64,000 bases of DNA from Prevotella sp. UBA3294 (lineage in GTDB: Bacteria > Bacteroidota > Bacteroidia > Bacteroidales > Bacteroidaceae): the NCBI GenBank assembly GCA_002361535.1, contig DETG01000121.1, positions 1 to 64,000 of the forward strand, in the 5' to 3' direction. Below the pieces are notes generated by a model. The model saw only the letters and a program-made list of their open reading frames with translations. It was not told where the DNA came from and did no database searches. Within the stretch, counting starts at the first letter, position 1; every line of letters begins with the position of its first letter. This document shows positions 8,476 through 16,878 of this stretch, one piece after another. The position numbers were made by a program, and so were the translations under genes.

Positions 8476-11400
8476 TTACAGCGTAACGTTCACACCAAAA
8501 GTGAATGAACGGCTCTTAGGATAAGAGGAGAAATCAATACCTGGGGTGAGACCAGAGTAGCTGGAGTTACGTACGTAAGAGCTAACCTCGGGGTCGTAGC
8601 CGGGATAGTTGGTAAAGATGAGCAGGTTCGTGCCTGTAGCATAAACGCGCAGGCGCTGTACGCCGAACGACTTGGTGAGCTTGGCGGGAAGAGTATAACC
8701 GATGGTCACACTCTGTAAACGCAGGAACGAAGCATCGTCCAAAGCCCAGTCTGTAGGAACGACGACGGCATCACCTGTAGAGAACGGGCTCCACATCTCC
8801 TTGGCAGATTGACCGTTACCTCCCTCGTTCCAGTATGCCAGTTCCTCGAGTGTTCTCAGCAACTGTCCGTTCTCCGGATTCATGTATGAGTAGGAGTTTG
8901 CCTGACGCATGGTGTTACGCATATTCGGGTATGTACCTGCACGGTAGCGTGAACTGGTCTGGATCTTGTTGGCGTTGTAGATATCGTTACCCACAGTGAA
9001 AGTGAAGTTCACGTTGAAGTCGAAGTCATATAATGTTCCATTCAAGCCGAAACCGCCGGAGAAGTCTGCATTGGTGTCGCCAATCACGGTGATATCGTTG
9101 GTATCGACCACTCCGTCATTGTTCAGATCCTTCAGCTTCATCGTACCTGGACGGATACCGATGCGGCCACCGAGGAGGGCCGTGGTGGGAACGCCTTCTT
9201 TCAAGACATAGGTGTTCGTTCCTGTATCATAGCTCTGGAAATCGTTGGTGGTATAGTAGCCATCGCTCTTCCAACCGTAAACCAGTCCGATAGGATCACC
9301 CACGCGGACGATGTAGTCCTGCTGGTTCTTGTTGTCGGTGCTGGCCCATCCTGACTGGAAGGTCATCTGCTCGATGCCTTCAGCTAAGCTCTTCACGTTC
9401 GATTTGTCGAAGCCGATGTTGAAGTTTGCATTCAGCGAGAAATTCTTCTTCTGGAGGAGTACGGCATTCAAGGTCAGCTCCACACCTTTATTACTGGTAG
9501 AAGCGGAGTTCTCATAGACAGAGGTGTAACCCGGAGCTGCCACAGAGTGGTTGATGAGCAGGTCATCGGTGCTGTTCCAATAGACATCGATGTTACCGCT
9601 CAGTCGCTCACGGAAGAATCCGAAGTCAAGACCGATGTTACGGGTTGTTCTCTTCTCCCAAGTGATGAACGGGTTGGCAAGGACGTTGGTCACGGACAGT
9701 GCCACGTTAGGTGTCTCACCTACGCCATACGACTTGGAGCCGGAGTAGTACTGGAACAGCTGCTGGAAGGTGTTGTTGCTGATCTTGTTGTTACCAACCT
9801 TACCATAGGATACACGGAGCTTGAGGTTTGACAGCCACTTGGAGGCACCTTGCATCCAGGGCTCCTCGATGATACGCCAAGAAGCGGCGGCGGCAGGGAA
9901 GAAACCCCACTGGTGTCCGTGTGCAAACTTCGAACTGCCATCCTCGCGGAATGTCAGGGTGAGCAGGTAACGGTCGAGGAGGGTATAATTCAGACGACCG
10001 AAGAAAGAGATGGTATTATCATCGGCATTCACATAGCTTCGAGTCTGCGATTCGTTGATCTTTCCTGAACCGAAGTTGGCGAAAACATCCTCTGCCGTGT
10101 ATGCTTTACTGAAGTTATTGGCACCCATAGCACTGTAGTCGCTGCGTACGGAGCGGTACTCCTGACCGACCATCACGTTGAAGTGATGGATCTTCTTCAA
10201 CTTGAAGTCATAGTTCAGATTCGCACTCTCACGGATGGTACGCTGGTTGGTCTTGGTCCAGTCGGCCAGTGGCAGACCACCTACATAAGATGCCTGTGTG
10301 GTGGTGGAACCGTACCAGTTCCTGACCTCATTAAATCCATAGTCATAACCACCTTCAACGTGTGCCTTCAGACCTTTCAGCGGAGTCGTCCAGTCGAGGG
10401 CGCCGTTGAAGCGGAATGTGCGGTTCAGACGCTTACGCCAGTACTGCTCCGACTGCTGAGAAAGAGTCATGTTGGCACGCTGCCACTCTTCGATTTCTTC
10501 ATCAGACATTCTTCCGAAGTCGGGAGTGATGAACTCGGAAAGACCTTTGGTGGCCACACCATAGAGGGCATTCTCGGTACGTACCTTATAAGTACCACCT
10601 TGTGTACCCTGACCGTTGGCGGTCTGATCGGTGACGCTGGCCTTCAAAGAGAACTTCAGACTCTTGTTGATATCGTGATTCAGTTTTGCCATGAAAGCGT
10701 AACGGCTGAAGTCGTTGTTTACCATCAAACCACCGTTGTAGTCGTAGGTGCCGGAGATAGAGAACTTGGTCTTGTCGTTACCACCATTCAGACTCACGTT
10801 ATGGCTCTGGGAGAGAACGTTCTGTCCGAACATGTCTTCCTGCCAGTCGATAGCCTCGATACTCTTATAGAGGTAGAGGTCATCGTAGGTTCCGAACTGT
10901 TTGTAGAATGAGTTCAACTCGCTGGTTCCGCCCAACAGACGATATTCGTAGTTAGACATCACGTAGTCGTAGGTGTCCATAGTCTCAAGGCGTTTCGATA
11001 CGGTCTTGGTCTGGAGGAAACCATTGTAGTTGATGGTGGTCTTACCGCCCTTGGCGTTCTTCGTCGTGATCAAAATAACACCGTTGGCACCCTGTGCACC
11101 GTAGATTGCTGTGGAGGATGCGTCCTTCAACACAGTAATATCCTCGATGTCGTTGGGAGAGATGTCACTGATCGTTGAGGTCTGGAAACCATCCACCACA
11201 TACAGCGGACTGTTATCACCAGTGATAGAACCACCACCACGCACGCGGATCAGAATCTCTGCGTCGGGAGAACCGTCGGTGGTTGTTACCTGTACACCAG
11301 CCATCTTACCCGTCAGGGCTTCACTGACGTTAGCCACAGGAACTTTTACCAGATCCTGGCCTTTCACGGTAGCCACGGAACCTGTTAAATCCTTCTTTCG

Positions 11401-11766
11401 CGCTGTACCGTAACCAATCACCACCACATCATTCAAGGCGGTGGCCTCGTCTTCCAGAACAACGTCGATCGTACTCTTTCCGGCTGCATTGACAGTCTTG
11501 GTCTTCATTCCGATATAAGAAATTACCAAGACTTGCTTGCCAGTTGTCTTAATAGTGAAGTTTCCGTCAAAGTCGGTCACGGCACCGGCTTGCGTACCTT
11601 GTTCCTTCACGGTAGCACCGATCACGGCCTCGCCGCTGGAATCCTTCACTGTTCCTTTGATAGTCTGCGCCTGTATCGCGCCCGCAATCATTGCGAACAA
11701 GACAAGAAGCATGAATTTCCGAGATTGCATGGCAATGCTTCGAAAAGTTTTCAAATTACCAGTCAT
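8476..11766 (-). CDS. SusC/RagA family TonB-dependent oligosaccharide transporter
   Basis: An outer-membrane TonB-dependent transporter, 1096 residues from the ATG at 11766 (an alternative at 11730, MQSRKF, also precedes the signal peptide). After the signal peptide (ending IQAQ), residues about 36-110 form the carboxypeptidase-D-regulatory-like domain typical of SusC. A TonB-box-like stretch (NDVVVIGYGT) follows, then the plug (about 120-235, with LYVVDGFQ and YGAQGANGVILITTKN) and the beta-barrel, ending in aromatic-rich strands. It should import pectic oligosaccharides with SusD. A strong promoter motif lies about 110 bp upstream (11879-11910). Confidence 0.96.
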   Translation of the reverse strand: MTGNLKTFRSIAMQSRKFMLLVLFAMIAGAIQAQTIKGTVKDSSGEAVIGATVKEQGTQAGAVTDFDGNFTIKTTGKQVLVISYIGMKTKTVNAAGKSTIDVVLEDEATALNDVVVIGYGTARKKDLTGSVATVKGQDLVKVPVANVSEALTGKMAGVQVTTTDGSPDAEILIRVRGGGSITGDNSPLYVVDGFQTSTISDISPNDIEDITVLKDASSTAIYGAQGANGVILITTKNAKGGKTTINYNGFLQTKTVSKRLETMDTYDYVMSNYEYRLLGGTSELNSFYKQFGTYDDLYLYKSIEAIDWQEDMFGQNVLSQSHNVSLNGGNDKTKFSISGTYDYNGGLMVNNDFSRYAFMAKLNHDINKSLKFSLKASVTDQTANGQGTQGGTYKVRTENALYGVATKGLSEFITPDFGRMSDEEIEEWQRANMTLSQQSEQYWRKRLNRTFRFNGALDWTTPLKGLKAHVEGGYDYGFNEVRNWYGSTTTQASYVGGLPLADWTKTNQRTIRESANLNYDFKLKKIHHFNVMVGQEYRSVRSDYSAMGANNFSKAYTAEDVFANFGSGKINESQTRSYVNADDNTISFFGRLNYTLLDRYLLTLTFREDGSSKFAHGHQWGFFPAAAASWRIIEEPWMQGASKWLSNLKLRVSYGKVGNNKISNNTFQQLFQYYSGSKSYGVGETPNVALSVTNVLANPFITWEKRTTRNIGLDFGFFRERLSGNIDVYWNSTDDLLINHSVAAPGYTSVYENSASTSNKGVELTLNAVLLQKKNFSLNANFNIGFDKSNVKSLAEGIEQMTFQSGWASTDNKNQQDYIVRVGDPIGLVYGWKSDGYYTTNDFQSYDTGTNTYVLKEGVPTTALLGGRIGIRPGTMKLKDLNNDGVVDTNDITVIGDTNADFSGGFGLNGTLYDFDFNVNFTFTVGNDIYNANKIQTSSRYRAGTYPNMRNTMRQANSYSYMNPENGQLLRTLEELAYWNEGGNGQSAKEMWSPFSTGDAVVVPTDWALDDASFLRLQSVTIGYTLPAKLTKSFGVQRLRVYATGTNLLIFTNYPGYDPEVSSYVRNSSYSGLTPGIDFSSYPKSRSFTFGVNVTL

Positions 11767-11878
11767 AAATTGTCATTATTAGTTATTAATTAAAATGTTA
11801 TCACACTTGTGATAGGATTGTTCAAGTAGAATCAGCTTAAGCTTGAATAAAATCATGATTCATGATTATATTTGAGTG

Positions 11879-11910
11879 CAAAAATACAAAAAAGATTAAA
11901 CGTATGCAAA
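11879..11910 (-). promoter_or_regulatory. Predicted promoter of susC-susD
   Basis: Read on the minus strand this is TTTG, a 20-bp spacer, then TATTTTTG, matching the Bacteroidota housekeeping promoter (TTTG-N19-21-TAnnTTTG). It predicts a start near 11873 and a leader of roughly 105 nt. An inverted AAACGTAT/ATACGTAAA pair (11898-11905, 11927-11936) flanks the -33 box and could be an operator. The rest of the 313-bp gap between susC and the pectinesterase gene contains only this and the terminator at 12018-12051. Confidence 0.65.
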
Positions 11911-12017
11911 TTTTGCTCCAGAAAATATACGTAAACCTTATCGTTAATGAAGCGAAATAACTGCGGGTTTTGTCATGATGATAGCGCTCTCTGTAGTAGG
12001 CTTACAGTTCTTAGAAC

Positions 12018-12051
12018 AAAAAAGGTGCATCCTTGGCTGAGGATACACCTT
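12018..12051 (-). terminator. Intrinsic terminator after the pectinesterase gene
   Basis: Stem AAGGTGCATCC / GGATACACCTT with an 8-nt loop. On the minus strand it is followed by a run of six U residues. It sits 29 bp past the pectinesterase stop, separating that gene from the susC unit. Confidence 0.8.
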
Positions 12052-12079
12052 GTTATTATTATGAAAGGGAGATTGCGAA

Positions 12080-15000
12080 TTACTTCACCACGATCTTTTT
12101 ACCGTTGATGATATATACACCTTTGTCGGCTTGATTGACTCGCATGCCTTGCATGTTATAGATAACATCGGCATTCGTGTCCTCACCGATACTATCGATG
12201 CCTGTGGAAAGGACAGACACTTGTTCTTCCTCTCCGAAGCCACCCATGGCGTTGGCTGCACGAATCGTGAGTACATCCTTCATCTCCTCCACCTTGTCGA
12301 TGTTCAGATAGGTATAGTCCGTGATACCTACCAGCTCTCCGTTCTTGAACACGGCATAGAGCGTTGCCTCCTGGGAACGAGACCATGAAACGGTGCCGTT
12401 GCTGTAAAGGGCAGTGGTAGGAGCAGCTACCTGAACGGTTTGTCCTGCCGGTGCCCAGTTGCTGAACACCTTGTCGAGGGTATAGGCTTCGGCCTCTTCG
12501 TCGGACAAAATAATGTCGTAGGTGTAGTTACCGTTATTATGAGTGAAGGTCTCTACCAGACTGGCAGGGGATACCACGTTTCCTTTCGTGTCGGTGGAGT
12601 TGTACTCCTTGAAACTGTAGGCTGCAATGTTCATACCTGCCAAGGTGAAGCGCGTGTCGATAACCTCTTCCGGTTGGTTGATTACCGTATTCAGCCAGGT
12701 GAGTTTCGACAAACCTCCCCACGAACGACCTAAGCTGAAGGAGGCTGCTTTGTTCTCGATGGTGCAGTGACTGAAGACGTAGCCGAACTTCGAGCTGCTG
12801 TCGGGATACGGGGCAGCCACTACGTCGCTACCTGACTTGCTGCCTGCGGCACGACTCTCGTTCACAAAGGTACATTTGTTGTAATAAACATCACCGCCGC
12901 CGCAGAGGTAGTCAACAGTGCCGTGGATCTCTGAGGTCTCCCAGTAGAACTGACTGTTCGAGTTGCTGTAATAGGTATCCTGATAAGAGAGCATACGTAC
13001 ATTCTTACAGATGGTCTGCTTACCCTTATCCTGCAAGCACACGGCACGTCCTCCTACCTGACCGCCGTCTATTGCACCGTAGTAGTCAAGGGCATTCTGC
13101 AAGGTCAGGTCCTGGAGGTACAGGTTCGAACTGGTATTCAGGATTGTGGCTGTTGTGCCGATACCCTCAATAGAGCGGTCGGGCGCATTCTTGATGATAG
13201 TTCCATCCATCGACTGTCCAACGAGTGACAGGTTGTTGCGGCTGATTGTGGTCAGCACAGTCTCACCCAAGTCGTAGAGCCCATTCGGCAGGAAAATAAC
13301 GGCACGCTCACTGCCTTCCAAGCCGTTGGCCAACTCGATCATCGACAGCAGGTTCTTTCCACTCTCCTCGGGGGTGGCTCCCTGCTTCACAACATAGACA
13401 TTACTGCCCTCTACTTTCGTGTATGGATCTTCCGCTTGGTTGCGAATGCTGATATTGTGTATATAGATAGCTCCGTTGGGGAAGGTGAGGGTGAGCTCGC
13501 CGGCACCCTGAGAACCGTCGTACTGGATCGTGGCATTAGCTCCGTCAGACGATGCCTTAGCCTCGGCTGTTCCTATCACAGTGGTACCATCCGGGGCATA
13601 GAGAGTGAGATCGCCGCTTGATGAGTATTGACAGAGACTCAGCTTGATATAGCCTTTTCCTCCTACCTGGAACTTGATCTTATCATTGCCGCTGAAGGCC
13701 CATCCGTGTTGTTTGTCGTGCCAGTAACCCGTGCCCTCGAAAGTCAGTACATCGTGGTCGGCTGGATCGAAGTTCTCTTTGGTGAGGTCATAATCATAGC
13801 GTGCCGTCGCATTGGCCACCTCAATCGGTGTGCAAAGGGCATAGAGGTTGGCATCAGCCTGGAAGGTGCTTGCCGTATTGTATTTCACGGCCGTGCTTCC
13901 ACTCACTGCTGTTGCCCATCCACGGAACTTGTATCCGTCAGCCACAGTCACTTTACTCTCATCGATGTCAAACGATCCTACAGCCACATCTTTCTCCACC
14001 TGCTGCTTTCCTAAAACGGTGGTTCCGTCAGCATCGAAGTAGGTAAGGGTATAGTAGGGCTTACGGACAAAGTTGGTCACCCACTTCATATTGATGCCGT
14101 TGTGGGTAACAGGGATGGTGACGGTGCACTTGCTGTCATCACCCTGATAGGTGATATCACCTAACTCACCTGCTTTCACCTGAATGTCGGTGACAGGGTT
14201 GTCCTCGCTGATCATCTTCTCGTCTTTGAACAACTCAATCTCAGACACGTAGTCATCGCCCACAATGGCAAACTCCTTCTCAACGATATGGGTTACACCG
14301 TTAGCAACGAACGAAGTAAGGATCGGAATCTCCTGTTTGGTGCCGTTCAGGATACCCTCGATGACAATATCTGCGAAACCGATTTGTTTGTTGTTTGACA
14401 AACCGTAGAGGTTGATCAGCAACCCACATTCACCTTCACCAGGTGTTGCCCCGGTGATATCGAAGTTGAAGTTAGAGTAGTGGTTCACATTATTTCGTTC
14501 TGGCTTTTCACCAGTAGCTAAGGTAACGGTTGTTCCGTCGGGATTCACCCATGTGAAATCAAGATTACCACCGTCTGTTCCGAAACGTGTGGACTTCAGA
14601 GAGACCTTTGTCGGTGTGAAGGTTAATCCAGGATACGGACGGATCATGAAACGGATGGCATTACTTTCATCAGCCTCTTTCTGCTGCTCGTTCGGGTTGA
14701 AGAGTGTCTGATAGTGGTCGATGCTGTTGTTGCTCCGACTGTGGATATTCAGGTTACTGCCATAGGTTACCTTGCTGCTCAGGAAGAACTCTTCCATCTC
14801 GCCAAACACTGCTTTCTGATCCTCAACACCCTGATCAAAGGGGAACGTGGCGGTCATCGCCTCGTTATCGATACCTGTCTTGATTTTTTCAATGGAGAAA
14901 AACGGAGTATAGCTGGCACCGTTAATGGTCAGCGTGGTGGCACCACCCTCATATTTAATGAAGGTGACGTTCTCTGTAGGGTTACTGCTGTTCCAACAGT

Positions 15001-15394
15001 TCTTGGCGGTCTGGAACTCCACCTTGTTCCCGTTACCATCCTCATAGCTGGCATTCTGGTTTCCGTACTGACAGTTGCCGACGCCAATCTTCACTGGGCC
15101 ATCAACATGAATGATGGCCTGTGCCTTGGTCCATCCATGACTGTCATCATGAAAGATTCCTTTCACAATGACATTCGCTGAGGGATCATTTGCGGCCACT
15201 CGAGTCTGTGTGCCGTCATCAGCGATGGCAACACCGAATTCCAGTGCCACTCCTTCTGTGCGCTCTGAGGTTTGCAGCATGCTGCCTACCAGATTCACAT
15301 AGACATCTTTCCATGTCCCGGCCATGGCAGCATTGACTGCAGACAGCCATAGCACCAGACATAAGATGCTGATTCTTTGTAATTGTTTGCTCAT
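12080..15394 (-). CDS. Multidomain secreted pectinesterase (CE8)
   Basis: A 1104-residue exported protein predicted to remove methyl esters from homogalacturonan, preparing it for lyases and GH28 enzymes. Signal peptide about 1-25. Residues about 40-165 and 525-655 look like two copies of one beta-sandwich module (shared HD..HGW, V.G...I....CQY and GA.Y...SI). Residues about 170-345 resemble the C-terminal module of the neighbouring PL1 enzyme. An InlB-repeat-like stretch lies about 445-520. The CE8 beta-helix occupies about 670-1000: QDTYY near 804, GTVDYLCGGG near 825 (the nucleophile Asp in place of the common GTVDFIFG) and LGRSWGG near 887. The C-terminus carries the shared motif (YNMQGMRV..KGVYIINGKK). 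Confidence 0.9.
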   Translation of the reverse strand: MSKQLQRISILCLVLWLSAVNAAMAGTWKDVYVNLVGSMLQTSERTEGVALEFGVAIADDGTQTRVAANDPSANVIVKGIFHDDSHGWTKAQAIIHVDGPVKIGVGNCQYGNQNASYEDGNGNKVEFQTAKNCWNSSNPTENVTFIKYEGGATTLTINGASYTPFFSIEKIKTGIDNEAMTATFPFDQGVEDQKAVFGEMEEFFLSSKVTYGSNLNIHSRSNNSIDHYQTLFNPNEQQKEADESNAIRFMIRPYPGLTFTPTKVSLKSTRFGTDGGNLDFTWVNPDGTTVTLATGEKPERNNVNHYSNFNFDITGATPGEGECGLLINLYGLSNNKQIGFADIVIEGILNGTKQEIPILTSFVANGVTHIVEKEFAIVGDDYVSEIELFKDEKMISEDNPVTDIQVKAGELGDITYQGDDSKCTVTIPVTHNGINMKWVTNFVRKPYYTLTYFDADGTTVLGKQQVEKDVAVGSFDIDESKVTVADGYKFRGWATAVSGSTAVKYNTASTFQADANLYALCTPIEVANATARYDYDLTKENFDPADHDVLTFEGTGYWHDKQHGWAFSGNDKIKFQVGGKGYIKLSLCQYSSSGDLTLYAPDGTTVIGTAEAKASSDGANATIQYDGSQGAGELTLTFPNGAIYIHNISIRNQAEDPYTKVEGSNVYVVKQGATPEESGKNLLSMIELANGLEGSERAVIFLPNGLYDLGETVLTTISRNNLSLVGQSMDGTIIKNAPDRSIEGIGTTATILNTSSNLYLQDLTLQNALDYYGAIDGGQVGGRAVCLQDKGKQTICKNVRMLSYQDTYYSNSNSQFYWETSEIHGTVDYLCGGGDVYYNKCTFVNESRAAGSKSGSDVVAAPYPDSSSKFGYVFSHCTIENKAASFSLGRSWGGLSKLTWLNTVINQPEEVIDTRFTLAGMNIAAYSFKEYNSTDTKGNVVSPASLVETFTHNNGNYTYDIILSDEEAEAYTLDKVFSNWAPAGQTVQVAAPTTALYSNGTVSWSRSQEATLYAVFKNGELVGITDYTYLNIDKVEEMKDVLTIRAANAMGGFGEEEQVSVLSTGIDSIGEDTNADVIYNMQGMRVNQADKGVYIINGKKIVVK

Positions 15395-15447
15395 TGTTTT
15401 AAATCGGTTAGTGAATAAATATTATTTGTCTTAGCAGATTATGGATA

Positions 15448-15455
15448 CAAAGATA
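15448..15455 (-). promoter_or_regulatory. Candidate -7 element for the pectinesterase gene
   Basis: TATCTTTG on the minus strand, 54 bp upstream of the start codon. No TTTG is present at the usual distance, so the gene may need an activator. An ACGTAAAA-type sequence lies about 20 bp further upstream (around 15473-15480). Confidence 0.4.
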
Positions 15456-15543
15456 CATAAAATATGTGTATCTTTTACGTTTTTTTTGTTAATAGATGAT
15501 AATTCGCTTAGTTTTGATTGCCTGGCCACGTTTTATCAAGAAT

Positions 15544-15574
15544 AAAAAAAGGATTTGTCAACAGACAAATCCTT
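15544..15574 (-). terminator. Intrinsic terminator after the 15600-16775 gene
   Basis: Stem AAGGATTTGTC / GACAAATCCTT around a 3-4-nt loop. Seven U residues follow on the minus strand. It isolates the upstream secreted-protein gene from the pectinesterase gene. Confidence 0.85.
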
Positions 15575-15599
15575 TTAAAAGTATCATTGAGGATGCACT

Positions 15600-16775
15600 T
15601 TATTTCTGCATCAGCTTCTTGCCATTTCTGATCACGACACCCTTGTAGCTGCTGTTAACACGCTGACCGGCGACGTTGAAAGCAGGAGCCGTAGTTTCTG
15701 TCTCTGCTTCTACACTGCTGATTCCTGCTGAGATATCAGAGCTGATCGGGGCAATCTCAATCTGTGAGTTATAGGGGATGATTACACCTGTTAGATTAGT
15801 CAGAGCTTGTCCTTCTTCGATGGCATATTTCAGTTTGAAGTTGTCATAGATCTGCAGGGCCTTACTCTCGTCTGTATAGAATTTACTGCCGTCTTTGAAC
15901 ACAGTGATCGTGCCATTCAGTTTCACAAGGTCAGCTAAATGTGAAGCTGCATCGGCCACGTCGATGGCAACCGGCTCATAGGCAGAACCCACAGTGTGGG
16001 TGAGGGCAGAAGCATCGGTAACAGTCATCTGTGTCATGCCGTTATAGATACTGACTTTTCCTTCGATCGTTCCACCTAATGTCCAAGTGTTCTCAGCTCC
16101 AGCGAGTGCCTCCTGGTTGTAGAAACACATACCGCCGGTCTCGTCACGAACATAGACGCTTTTCTGGTCAGGACTGACGTATGTAATCTTGGCACCATCG
16201 AGCTTCAGTTTGGCCTCAGTGCCACCTCCCAATGCAGTGAATTCAGAAATGTTGTTGGCAACCGGTGTGGCCTCTGTGGTATAAGTACCCTTGGGATATA
16301 CCCGAATCTGTACGAACTGGGTGTTGTGATTACTGGTAACCTTAATGCTGTAGATGGTACCGGCAGCCTGTTTGTCTGCGGCAATCTTATAGGCATTTTC
16401 CCCTTGAGCACCTGTCGTTTCTTCACTTACGGCTTCATCCCCGACGAATACATTCTGCTTGACAGAAGCCGATGCCTTTTCACGACCAACAGTCTCTATC
16501 GCTTCAACATCGAAGCTGAAGGCTGGTAGCGTAAGGGTGGCCCCTTGCTTACCGATCAGAAGATACTGGTCGGCAGCATAGTATTTGTAACCATTCTCTT
16601 TAGTACCTTCAAGCGAAATGGTGTACGTGCCATTCGTAAAGTCTTTCTTTTCAATGACCTTGGACTCCTCGGGAAAGCCCCATGCATTGCTTGTGAAGTC
16701 GAGGGTTACAATGTCTTGTGCATTCGCACCAGCTGCCATGAGAGTTATGGCGAATAGAGTAAATAATTTTTTCAT
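15600..16775 (-). CDS. Secreted protein of unknown function with C-terminal sorting-like motif
   Basis: A 391-residue exported protein; start taken at MKKLFTLF (16775), two codons after another ATG. Signal peptide ends GANAQ. Residues about 22-165 form a beta-rich domain beginning LDFTSNAWGFPE, a type often found on Prevotella polysaccharide-degrading enzymes. Residues about 170-350 resemble an OB-fold-like repeat (LDGAKITYVSPDQKSVYVRD, then KLNGTITVFKDGSKFY). It ends with the shared motif (FNVAGQRV..KGVVIRNGKK). There is no enzyme signature. It sits inside the pectin locus but is flanked by terminators on both sides, so it is its own transcript. A carbohydrate-binding or surface role is inference. 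Confidence 0.7.
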   Translation of the reverse strand: MKKLFTLFAITLMAAGANAQDIVTLDFTSNAWGFPEESKVIEKKDFTNGTYTISLEGTKENGYKYYAADQYLLIGKQGATLTLPAFSFDVEAIETVGREKASASVKQNVFVGDEAVSEETTGAQGENAYKIAADKQAAGTIYSIKVTSNHNTQFVQIRVYPKGTYTTEATPVANNISEFTALGGGTEAKLKLDGAKITYVSPDQKSVYVRDETGGMCFYNQEALAGAENTWTLGGTIEGKVSIYNGMTQMTVTDASALTHTVGSAYEPVAIDVADAASHLADLVKLNGTITVFKDGSKFYTDESKALQIYDNFKLKYAIEEGQALTNLTGVIIPYNSQIEIAPISSDISAGISSVEAETETTAPAFNVAGQRVNSSYKGVVIRNGKKLMQK

Positions 16776-16817
16776 AAGCATATTCTATTAGTTAATAATA
16801 AATGTAAACTTTCGATG

Positions 16818-16825
16818 CAAAGATA
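16818..16825 (-). promoter_or_regulatory. Candidate -7 element for the 15600-16775 gene
   Basis: TATCTTTG on the minus strand, 43 bp upstream of the start. No TTTG -33 box stands at 19-21 bp. It lies immediately beyond the terminator hairpin that closes the PL1 unit. Confidence 0.4.
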
Positions 16826-16827
16826 CT

Positions 16828-16866
16828 AAAAAACTCGCAAACCATCGTGAGGTTTGCGAGTTTTTT
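16828..16866. terminator. Symmetric intrinsic terminator below the PL1 gene
   Basis: A perfect 10-bp stem (CTCGCAAACC / GGTTTGCGAG) with a 7-nt loop, flanked by six A residues on one side and six T residues on the other, so it can work in both directions. It ends the GH28-GH105/PL1 unit. Confidence 0.88.
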
Positions 16867-16878
16867 AAGTATTCTTTA

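Noticed and set aside
10183-10911. Long open frame on the plus strand opposite susC
   Set aside because: It is the complement of a well-conserved SusC barrel; no promoter, signal or family resemblance.
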